Notes under the pieces: generated by a model
Databases searched by the model: none
What the model was told of the DNA's origin: nothing
Seen by the model: the letters and a program-made list of their open reading frames with translations, nothing else
Translations under genes and position numbers: made by a program
Origin: Burkholderiales bacterium
Lineage (GTDB): Bacteria > Pseudomonadota > Gammaproteobacteria > Burkholderiales > Casimicrobiaceae
Assembly: GCA_020851235.1 (NCBI GenBank)
Contig: JADZDD010000038.1
Location: forward strand, 99,725 to 163,724
Reading direction: 5' to 3'
DNA: 64,000 nt
In this document: one piece after another, positions 28,200 to 35,057 of the stretch
Layout: each line of letters opens with the position of its first letter
Numbering within the stretch: the first letter of the stretch is position 1

Positions 28200-28265
28200 A
28201 GCGGATTCTCAGGTACCCGGGCGGCAAACCAGCGATCAACTCACGGCGAGAGTGGCGGCGCCGTC

Positions 28266-28553
28266 CTATCCCTCGGGAAACTCGAGCACGATCGCCAGCG
28301 CGTTCTCCGTCGCCGCGCGCAGGTCCCGGTCGATCTCCAGTATCGCTTCCTCCGCGTCCGGGTTCAGCATCGACTTGTTCAGTGCGTCGTTCATCGCGTC
28401 GCTCATCAGGGACTCGAACGTCGCCAGACGATCCTCCACTTCGGCGTCGAGTGCGTTGCTTGCCGACAGGGTCGCGTACATCTGTGGCGCCTTGTCCTGC
28501 ATCGCCTGGCGAATCATCTGCTCGACGCGGTACGGCGTTGGAATCAGGGCCAT
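28266..28553 (-). CDS. Hypothetical small protein upstream of the methyltransferase operon
   Basis: 95 aa, MALIPTPYRVEQMIRQAMQDK..., acidic and helical, ending AIVLEFPEG. Not recognised. It overlaps the preceding 51-aa ORF by 10 bases and is followed by 137 bp before the methyltransferase. The overlap chain and consistent composition argue it is real. It may belong to the modification operon or to the older element core. Confidence 0.5.
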   Translation of the reverse strand: MALIPTPYRVEQMIRQAMQDKAPQMYATLSASNALDAEVEDRLATFESLMSDAMNDALNKSMLNPDAEEAILEIDRDLRAATENALAIVLEFPEG

Positions 28554-28699
28554 CGGTCAACTTTTATCGATTCTCTAACCGAGCTCGCCCGCGCTTCCTC
28601 GAGGATGTGGTGAAGGCCATTCGGCACCGCGGCGGTGAACTCACCCACCAGGCGCGCACGAAGCGCGATCTCTTCGGGATCGAAGTCAAAAAGCCTCAT
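28544..28699 (-). CDS. Hypothetical 51-aa protein
   Basis: MRLFDFDPEEIALRARLVG then a helical stretch EFTAAVPNGLHHILEEARAS, ending VDRWP. Its ATG overlaps the stop of the broken gene upstream (ATGA at 28696-28699) and its own TGA lies inside the next gene. A GGACAAGGC precedes the start. Small, acidic, with no membrane segment. Function unknown. Confidence 0.5.
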   Translation of the reverse strand: MRLFDFDPEEIALRARLVGEFTAAVPNGLHHILEEARASSVRESIKVDRWP

Positions 28700-28991
28700 G
28701 CCTTGTCCGGTAGCGCAGGGAGCTCGGTGCCCCTAAGGTACGCGACGAGGTCGCTCGCGACCACGAAAAGGGCTATGGCAGCGACGTCGAGCCGGGACTC
28801 GATCCGTGGACCCCCCAACCTTTTCGGCGTCGCACACGGTGGCAGTCTTCGCGATCGGCGGGCGGCCCTCGGTTCGCGAACTGCGCAGCAACTTGAGAAT
28901 CACTGCCTTCGCCTTCTCCCGTTCCTCCGGCGGTAGCGGCTTCTAGCTCCTGCCGCCCGATACTCGAGCCGCTCGATTTGGATCCCTTCAT
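28696..28991 (-). pseudogene. Frameshifted small gene at the head of the operon
   Basis: Starts MKGSKSSGSSIGRQELE at 28991. Coding sense then moves to another frame (KPLPPEEREKAKAVILKLL, then TEGRPPIAKTATVCDAEKVGG) and again to a third frame (IESRLDVAAIALFVVASDL, then VAYLRGTELPALPDKA) ending at TGA 28696-28698. Breaks fall near 28943 and 28810. Two indels in a gene of about 95 codons point to decay, or to sequence errors. No function recognised. Confidence 0.45.
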
Positions 28992-29141
28992 CCGAGATCC
29001 TCCCGTGCGCTGGTCGGGCTAGCTGCTCCCCTCTTGGACACTGCATGCATGTACCTTTGACGGTTTGTCGATGCTTATATGCGTCCCACGATTGCCAGCA
29101 CTGACTCGGATTGTCCGAGGCGGCTACGAACAGGACACGAC
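28992..29141. other. Divergent control region between the two element arms
   Basis: 150 bases between the minus-strand small-gene/methylase arm and the plus-strand AlpA/primase arm. It contains the second copy of the 21-bp motif (29050-29070) and a TATATG at 29074-29079 that could serve as a -10. No ORF is supported here. Confidence 0.5.
29050..29070 (+). repeat. 21-bp motif, copy 2, upstream of the AlpA-type gene
   Basis: Begins TGTACCTTTGA and ends GTTTGTCG; differs from copy 1 (20106-20126) at two central positions only. It contains TTTGACG, which could act as a -35 for the AlpA-type gene. Confidence 0.65.
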
Positions 29142-29381
29142 ATGAGCAAGCGAATCATACGATGCAGCGAGGTACTGTCGCGCACCGGCATGAGCAAGAG
29201 TCGCATGTACGAAGGGATCGCCAAGGGAGACTTCCCCGCACCGGTTCAGATTGGCGAGCGCGCGGTCGGCTGGGTGGAGGGCGAGGTAGACGTCTGGATC
29301 GCGTCCAAGGTAGCGGCACGCGACCGCGAGCAGGCTGCGAAACGTGCTGCAGAACACGGCGCAGCTACGAGGGACGTGTAA
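29142..29381 (+). CDS. AlpA-family transcriptional regulator
   Basis: 79 aa, MSKRIIRCSEVLSRTGMSKS. The AlpA/excisionase winged-helix pattern is clear: CSEVLSRTGMSKSRMYEGIAKGDFPAPVQ split by the turn, then ERAVGWVEGEVDVWI, the basic wing and closing helix. P4 AlpA-type proteins activate integrase expression and element excision. It heads the plus-strand replication arm (29142-32645). The C-terminal tail is charged (ARDREQAAKRAAEH). Confidence 0.85.
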   Translation: MSKRIIRCSEVLSRTGMSKSRMYEGIAKGDFPAPVQIGERAVGWVEGEVDVWIASKVAARDREQAAKRAAEHGAATRDV

Positions 29382-29384
29382 CCG

Positions 29385-29663
29385 ATGCGCCCCCCGAACC
29401 TAGACGCGCCCGCTGGGGTCATGGCCAGCGGGCGCGGAATGATCCATGGTCAACCTGACGGGGAGACCAAACTTGATTGTAGCGCTGCCGCGGCGCGCCC
29501 GCACGAGGTTCGGTGCAGGCGTCGAGATGGCCGTTGGCGTCCGTGGAACCGCTACACGAGCCTGCAGGAGGCGAACGCAGTCGCTGCCTGCTTGCTGCGT
29601 GTCGGCTGCGACGCTCGCGTCGTCTCGCACTACGACGGCGCGACCGGTGGAGATTGCGCATGA
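29385..29663 (+). CDS. Hypothetical small protein before the primase
   Basis: 92 aa, MRPPNLDAPAGVMASGRG, with a C-terminal half RWRPWNRYTSLQEANAVAA, then CLLRVGCDARVV. Its TGA overlaps the primase start (ATGA at 29660-29663), which supports it being translated. Not recognised. The start could also be an internal ATG such as 29421. Confidence 0.5.
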   Translation: MRPPNLDAPAGVMASGRGMIHGQPDGETKLDCSAAAARPHEVRCRRRDGRWRPWNRYTSLQEANAVAACLLRVGCDARVVSHYDGATGGDCA

Positions 29664-31957
29664 CCGCGACCGTACAGCAGTTCCGGAACGCGATCGCGGC
29701 CTCCGGCTTGACCCCGCCGGACGAGATCATCGCCGACGGCGTACTGCATCGCTTCGCGTCGAGCGGCAGGCGTGGAGACGCCGCCGGCTGGTACGTTCTG
29801 CACGATGGCGACATGCCGGCCGGCACGTTCGGCTGCTGGCGCGCTGGCATCGAGCAGCCCTGGCGCGCGGCCACGGGCCGCGAGCTCACGGCGGAGGAGC
29901 GTGCGGCGTTCGCGAAACGCATGCAGGAGGTGCAGCGCCAGCGTGTGGACGCAGAGGCCCGTCGGCGCGGAGAAGCGAAGGCCAAGGCCCAGGCGCTCTG
30001 GGAGCGCTCCTTGCCAGCTCATGAGGACCACCCGTACCTCCTGCGGAAAGCAATTCATGCACACGGTATCCGAGAGATCGACTCGACGCTGGCCGAGTCC
30101 ATCATCGGCTACTCACCACGACGTGCCGACGACCTGCTCGAGGGACATTTGCTGGTCGTGCCGATCTGCATCGGGGACGAGATCTCGAGCGTGGAGTTCA
30201 TCGACGAGGTCGGCCGCAAGGCAGCGCTGGCCGGCGGCGCCAAAGCCGAGGGGTACCACGCCATCGGTCGACCCGAGACGGTCATCTGCGTTGTCGAGGG
30301 CTACGCGACGGGCGCGACGGTGCACGAAGCCACGGGCCACGCCGTGGCCGTGGCGTTCAGCGCCGGGAACCTGCTGTCGGTAGCGCGCACGTTTCGCCAG
30401 CGCCACCCTGATATGCGCATCGTTGTGTGTGCCGACGACGACCACTTGACGCCCGGCAACCCAGGCATCACCAAGGCGCGCGAGGCAGCGCGCGAGGTCG
30501 GCGGCACTCTTGCCGTGCCGCAGTTCGGCGAGGGTCGGCCGGAGCGCGCTACCGATTTCAACGACCTCGCGGCGCACCTGGGGACGGATGCAGTGCGCGC
30601 GGCCATCGAGCGCACAGGGCCACCAACCCTCGAAAGCCCCCCTGCCGACGCCGTCGATATCGAACTCGTCAGCGCGGCGTCGGTGAAGATGGAGTCCGTG
30701 CAGTGGCTGTGGGATGGCTGGCTTGCGGCCGGGAAGATCCACATTCTCGCGGGCCCGCCCGGTACCGGTAAGACCACGCTCGCCCTGGCGCTCGCCGCTA
30801 CCGTTTCGGCCGGAGGCCGCTGGCCGGACGGGACGGTGGCGGCGCACGGGGACGTTGTGATCTGGAGCGGCGAGGATGGCATCGCGGACACGCTCGCACC
30901 GCGGCTTGCCGCGAGCGGTGCCGATCTGACGCGCGTCCACTTCGTCCAGGGTGTCAAAGATGCTTCCGGGCATCGCGAGTTCGACCCCGCGATCGACTCA
31001 CGCAGTCTCGCGCTCAAGCTCACCCACATGGAGCGCTCCCCCATGCTACTGATCGTCGATCCGATCGTGTCCGCGATCGCGGGCGACAGCCACAAGAACG
31101 CCGAGGTCCGCCGCTCCCTGCAGCCCTTGGTGGACCTCGGCGGGAAGCTGGGCTGCGCGGTGCTCGGCATCTCCCACTTCAGCAAGGGCACCTCCGGCAA
31201 CGACCCGGTGGAGCGCGTCACGGGCAGCATCGCCTTCGGGGCGCTGGCGAGGATAGTGCTGGCAGCGGTGAAGATGAAACCGTCGGAGGAGGGTGCTCGC
31301 GCGACCCGACTCCTCGCTCGCGCCAAGTCGAACCTGGGTCCGGACGGTGGCGGCTTCCAATACGACCTCGAGCAGTCCCGCGTCACGAGCGTGCTCGCTA
31401 TGGACGTGTTCGCGTCCCACGTGTTCTGGGGGGATCCGGTCGATGGAGAAGCCAAGGTCCTGCTTGCCGCCGCGGACACGGAGACCGACGTCGACGAGCG
31501 AGAAGCCACCGACGACGCGCGCTCGTGGCTGGTCGGCACACTGTCCGACGCCGGCGGCAGCATGTCGCTCAAGGAGGTGCTTGCCGCCGGCAAGCGCGCC
31601 GGATTCTCCGAGCGCACGTTGTACCGAGCGCGGCGCAGGGCGGGCGCTGGCGCACACACGTCCGGCTTCGGACCGCTGCGCAAGTCGGTGTGGACTCTCG
31701 ACGCGGCGGCTGAAACGGCCATACCTGCCATACCTGCCATACCTGCCATACCTGCCATAGCTGCCAATACTGCCAACTGCCAAGGTTGGGACAAGACGGC
31801 ATCTATGCTCAGCGAGAGCAGCAAGGGCACTGACTCCGCCACCATCCCTGCCAGCATCACCGCCAATGCTGTCAAGCACTCCAACGTGGCAGAAATGGCA
31901 GCAATGGACGGGCATGGCAGGAATGCGACCGAGACTCCGACCACGGAGGACTTCTAA
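29660..31957 (+). CDS. Phage/satellite primase-helicase fusion (Toprim + RepA-like AAA)
   Basis: 765 aa. The N-terminal part includes a Toprim domain at about residues 205-300 (VVEGYATG with Glu213; VVCADDDH with Asp259-261; final ATDFNDL). The AAA domain follows: Walker A AGPPGTGKTT at 364-373, Walker B LLIVDPIVSAIAGD and sensor GISHFSKG. It resembles DUF7146-type primase joined to RepA/RecA-like helicase, the usual replication protein of satellites. No N-terminal zinc finger is visible. A PAI repeat (from a 9-bp tandem repeat at 31719-31763) precedes a low-complexity tail. Confidence 0.85.
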   Translation: MTATVQQFRNAIAASGLTPPDEIIADGVLHRFASSGRRGDAAGWYVLHDGDMPAGTFGCWRAGIEQPWRAATGRELTAEERAAFAKRMQEVQRQRVDAEARRRGEAKAKAQALWERSLPAHEDHPYLLRKAIHAHGIREIDSTLAESIIGYSPRRADDLLEGHLLVVPICIGDEISSVEFIDEVGRKAALAGGAKAEGYHAIGRPETVICVVEGYATGATVHEATGHAVAVAFSAGNLLSVARTFRQRHPDMRIVVCADDDHLTPGNPGITKAREAAREVGGTLAVPQFGEGRPERATDFNDLAAHLGTDAVRAAIERTGPPTLESPPADAVDIELVSAASVKMESVQWLWDGWLAAGKIHILAGPPGTGKTTLALALAATVSAGGRWPDGTVAAHGDVVIWSGEDGIADTLAPRLAASGADLTRVHFVQGVKDASGHREFDPAIDSRSLALKLTHMERSPMLLIVDPIVSAIAGDSHKNAEVRRSLQPLVDLGGKLGCAVLGISHFSKGTSGNDPVERVTGSIAFGALARIVLAAVKMKPSEEGARATRLLARAKSNLGPDGGGFQYDLEQSRVTSVLAMDVFASHVFWGDPVDGEAKVLLAAADTETDVDEREATDDARSWLVGTLSDAGGSMSLKEVLAAGKRAGFSERTLYRARRRAGAGAHTSGFGPLRKSVWTLDAAAETAIPAIPAIPAIPAIAANTANCQGWDKTASMLSESSKGTDSATIPASITANAVKHSNVAEMAAMDGHGRNATETPTTEDF
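31719..31763 (+). repeat. 9-bp in-frame tandem repeat (CCATACCTG)
   Basis: Five units, four identical and the last CCATAGCTG, inside the primase-helicase gene. They encode a repeated proline-alanine-isoleucine run in the linker before the variable C-terminal tail. Copy number may vary by slippage without breaking the frame. Confidence 0.85.
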
Positions 31958-31958
31958 C

Positions 31959-32645
31959 ATGGGCACCCTGTTGGAACACTTCCGGGCTACCGGCGTGACC
32001 TTCGAGGCGCGTGCGGGCGGCACGTTGCGCGCGATCGGGACGCTCACCGACGTCGCGCGCGCGATCATCCGCGAGCAGAAGGTCGCGATCCTAGCCGAGC
32101 TCGCCGCGAACGATGCCGCCCCCGTCTTGGTTCTGGCGGCAGCGTCGCCACCGAACACCGAGGCGAGCAGGCCGATCGCGACCCGCGAGCAGGAGGCCGA
32201 ACTTCGTGAGCTCGTCGCGCGCGTGTCCGCCGGTTGGCCGAACAACGAGCCCACGGAGGCACTTGCCGCTGCGCTAGCCGATCCCGTTGCCGCGCTTGAG
32301 TGCTACCGGTACCTGGCCGCGGATTTGCCCCCAGCACCGCGCCCCACCTACACCCTAGCCACCACGTTACCGATTGACGAGCGCGATCCAGACGATGATC
32401 GGCGGCTTTGCACGGAGTGCGCGAACCTCACCCCAGGCGGGCGCTGCCTCGCCGCCCGCCGCGGTGAAGGCCCGGCGGTGTACGGGGCGTCGCGCGACTA
32501 CGTGCCCATCCTCGGGCAATTGGGCAGGTGCGCGGGGTATGCGCCGCGCGCGAGCGATCCCGACCAACGGTCGGGTACGAAGAGGTGGCCGTCTCTTGTC
32601 GAGGACGCGCAACGCTACAGAGAACGTGCGCTACGTGGCTACTGA
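31959..32645 (+). CDS. TubC_N-like / zinc-motif accessory protein
   Basis: 228 aa; GGAGGA lies 8 bases before ATG 31959. Residues 1-48 (MGTLLEHFRATGVTFEARAGG, then TLTDVARAIIREQKVAILAEL) resemble the TubC N-terminal docking fold, often seen beside phage primases. The C-terminal part has four cysteines, RLCTECANLTPGGRCLAARR and later GRCAGY, a possible zinc site. It directly follows the primase-helicase, so a role in replication or its control is likely but unproven. Confidence 0.55.
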   Translation: MGTLLEHFRATGVTFEARAGGTLRAIGTLTDVARAIIREQKVAILAELAANDAAPVLVLAAASPPNTEASRPIATREQEAELRELVARVSAGWPNNEPTEALAAALADPVAALECYRYLAADLPPAPRPTYTLATTLPIDERDPDDDRRLCTECANLTPGGRCLAARRGEGPAVYGASRDYVPILGQLGRCAGYAPRASDPDQRSGTKRWPSLVEDAQRYRERALRGY

Positions 32646-32795
32646 CGCTGCCCGCTCGCCGCAATGGCCGTCATCACCAACGGACGCGCGCGACTCGCCG
32701 GCAAGCGGGCGTCGCGGCTCCGGAATGGGTGCCGGCGAGATTTCGCCACCCTCGGGGGGTCAGTCGAACGGCCGACTCGACGACGCACCGTCCTC

Positions 32796-32801
32796 TATAC
32801 T
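32796..32801 (+). promoter_or_regulatory. Candidate -10 box for the ATPase/DUF4276 pair
   Basis: TATACT, 19 bp upstream of the ATPase ATG at 32821, in a 175-bp gap after the replication arm. No good -35 is seen. An imperfect hairpin (about 32728-32752) earlier in the gap may end the upstream transcript. Confidence 0.35.
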
Positions 32802-32820
32802 ACGTTGCTGTACCGCTCCA

Positions 32821-33951
32821 ATGAGCGAACCCGGCCCTACGCAAGTGCACCCACAAGCGCTCGATTACATCGCCATAGGCGGCTTCAAGAGCTTGGCCAA
32901 CGTCCGCGTCCGGCTTGCGTCGATCAATGTGCTCATCGGGGCAAATGGGTCCGGCAAGTCGAATTTCATTGAGTCCTTCGCGTTCTTACATGCTATTCGC
33001 GAGGGGCGACTACAGGACTACGTGCGACGTGCGGGGGGTGCAGAGAATCTCCTTCACTTCGGTTCACGCGTGACAAAGGAGATATGGATTCATGTTTCGT
33101 TTCTCGATGAGACAAACCAATATCGCTTGGTTCTAAAGCCCACCGCGGATGATTCACTCTTTGCGAGCAGTGAGATTGTCTCGTTCTGGGACAAGCGGTA
33201 TGCCCGCCCTTACGATCAAGCACTTCGACCCGCTCAGGATGGTAGGGAAGCGGGCATCAGTGCACCGAACCTCATCAGAACACCGGGATGGGTACGAGCT
33301 CGACTCGCGCGTTGGCGTGTCTATCACGTCCATGACACGAGCTCGACATCCCTCCTTCGAAAGACGTCGCAAGTCGCAGACAACAACTTTCTTCGGCCGG
33401 ATGGCGAGAACCTACCGGCGTTTCTGTTGTTGCTCAAGAACAAGCATCCGGATGCTTACTCGGCGATACGGAGTTGCGTACAGCAAGTGGCGCCCTACTT
33501 TCAGGACTTCTTGCTGACGCCCGACCCTTCGAACATCGATACGATTCGGCTTGCATGGGTCCACAAAGACTCCGATCGCTACTTCGGTGCAGCCGCGCTT
33601 TCTGATGGAACGTTGCGGTTCATTTTGCTTGCTACGCTGTTCTTGCAACCGCTGCCCATGCGCCCCAGTGTGATCATCGTTGACGAACCCGAACTCGGGC
33701 TACACCCCGCGGCGATCGCCCAACTTGCCGCGCTCACAAAACAGGCTGCCGTCAGTACTCAAGTCATCCTCGCAACACAGTCGCCGCTTCTGTTAGATTA
33801 CTACGCGCCGGAGCAGGTCCTCGTGGCGAACCGAGTCAAGGGAGCAACCGAGCTGTCTCGATTGAATAGTGCTCATCTTCAAGAGTGGCTCGACGACTAT
33901 AGCCTGGGTCAACTGTGGGAGAAGAACGAGCTTGGCGGGAGGCCCAGCTAA
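32821..33951 (+). CDS. AAA_21-type (SMC/ABC-like) ATPase, probable defence effector pair
   Basis: 376 aa. Walker A IGANGSGKSN is at 39-48, an ABC-like signature ALSDGTLRF at 259-267, Walker B VIIVDEPELGLHP at 284-296, and a switch region ILATQSPLLL. This is the OLD-like ATPase arrangement without its own Toprim domain. The next gene, 3 bp downstream, supplies a Toprim-like partner. Similar ATPase + Toprim pairs (PARIS, AbiL-type) act in abortive phage defence; that role here is inference. Base composition is more AT-rich than the core genes. Confidence 0.8.
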   Translation: MSEPGPTQVHPQALDYIAIGGFKSLANVRVRLASINVLIGANGSGKSNFIESFAFLHAIREGRLQDYVRRAGGAENLLHFGSRVTKEIWIHVSFLDETNQYRLVLKPTADDSLFASSEIVSFWDKRYARPYDQALRPAQDGREAGISAPNLIRTPGWVRARLARWRVYHVHDTSSTSLLRKTSQVADNNFLRPDGENLPAFLLLLKNKHPDAYSAIRSCVQQVAPYFQDFLLTPDPSNIDTIRLAWVHKDSDRYFGAAALSDGTLRFILLATLFLQPLPMRPSVIIVDEPELGLHPAAIAQLAALTKQAAVSTQVILATQSPLLLDYYAPEQVLVANRVKGATELSRLNSAHLQEWLDDYSLGQLWEKNELGGRPS

Positions 33952-33954
33952 CTC

Positions 33955-34644
33955 ATGGCGCGGCTATTGGTCCACGTGGAGGGAGAGACAGAGGAATCCT
34001 TCGTGCGGGATGTCTTGGCTGGGCACCTGTCTCAACGGGGCTACCAGAGCGTCGCCGCCCGCATCTTCGGGAATGCGCGTCAGCGTGACCGGCGAGGCGG
34101 AATCAGGTCGTGGGATTCGGCTCGGCAGGACATCGTGCGGCACCTCAAGCAAGATCGCGGCTGCATTGTTACGACGATGATCGACTATTACGGCATGCCA
34201 CCTTCCGGCAATCGCGCATGGCCCGGACGCTTGGACTCGTCGCAGCTAGCGCATGCCAACAAGGCCCCGCACGTCGAGAAAGCGTTACGCGAAGCCGTGC
34301 GTGCGGCTATGAGTGACGACTTCGACGATGCCCGCTTCGTTCCGTTCGTTGTGATGCACGAGTTTGAAGGCTTGCTTTTCAGCGCCTGCGATGCACTCGC
34401 AGCGGCGACAGGACGCCGCGAGCTAGCGGGCGCCTTCGCGGCCATCCGCGCACAGTTCGGCAGTCCCGAGGAGATCAACGACGGCATCGTTACAGCGCCG
34501 TCGAAGAGAATTATTGAAATATGTCCTTCGTATCAGAAACCAATCGCGGGCATCGCGGCCGCGAAAACGATTGGACTGAGCGCCTTGCGGGAGCATTGCC
34601 CGCACTTCAACTCTTGGGTGAGCAAGCTGGAAGCCGCCGCGTAG
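33955..34644 (+). CDS. DUF4276 (Toprim-like) protein, partner of the ATPase
   Basis: 229 aa. The family pattern is plain: LLVHVEGETEESFV at 4-17 (Glu9), TTMIDYYGMP at 73-82 (Asp77) and FVVMHEFEGLLFS at 131-143 (Glu136, Glu138), acidic positions that suggest a metal-dependent nuclease-type site. DUF4276 proteins often neighbour AAA ATPases in defence loci. It begins 3 bp after the ATPase stop, so the two are coupled. Confidence 0.8.
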   Translation: MARLLVHVEGETEESFVRDVLAGHLSQRGYQSVAARIFGNARQRDRRGGIRSWDSARQDIVRHLKQDRGCIVTTMIDYYGMPPSGNRAWPGRLDSSQLAHANKAPHVEKALREAVRAAMSDDFDDARFVPFVVMHEFEGLLFSACDALAAATGRRELAGAFAAIRAQFGSPEEINDGIVTAPSKRIIEICPSYQKPIAGIAAAKTIGLSALREHCPHFNSWVSKLEAAA

Positions 34645-35057
34645 GACCTTCATTGGCACTCCTCCCACCCACGTCTACGGGCACCATCGTGTACCCGATC
34701 GTGTCGAGATATGCCGCGTCGGGGCATTCCTGACTTCGATTAGGGGAAGGAGATCCTTGGCGGCTCTTGTTAGCTGGCTGGGAGAACGCCTTCCAGAAGT
34801 TCTTGCGGACGGGGCCGACAATCCCATAGCCACGTTCGGTGACGGCGTCAACTTAGATCGCCCGCACCTTCGATCAGACCGCCGGAATCGTCACCCTCGT
34901 TCTTGTCTTCGTTGGCCATCGTTGGCTCCGCGAGCCTAAGAAACATCCCGACGTGGAGCCGGGGCCGAAGTGGTCGTCACCGTCGCGTGTAGCCGCGCTC
35001 TGTGCTGGCGGGTGCCGATGCTGCGCCGCTTCTTACCGAGAAACCAAGGTCCGTAGG
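34645..35057. other. 413-base stretch with only a broken membrane ORF
   Basis: No intact gene. TTG 34757, after AAGGAG, opens MAALVSWLGERLPEVLADGA and then loses sense. About 34866 a neighbouring frame reads TFDQTAGIVTLVLVFVGHRWL and then KKHPDVEPGPKWSS, a membrane segment with a soluble tail. This looks like one small membrane-protein gene with a frameshift near 34860. Bases 34645-34740 hold nothing assignable. Confidence 0.4.

Noticed and set aside
28787..28812. Possible tRNA T-arm (GATCGAGTCCCGGCTCGACG on the minus strand)
   Set aside because: No acceptor, D or anticodon arms can be folded around it; it lies in a decayed coding region.
31719..31763. Short direct repeats considered as a CRISPR array
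   Set aside because: Units are 9 bp with no spacers and lie in frame within a coding gene.
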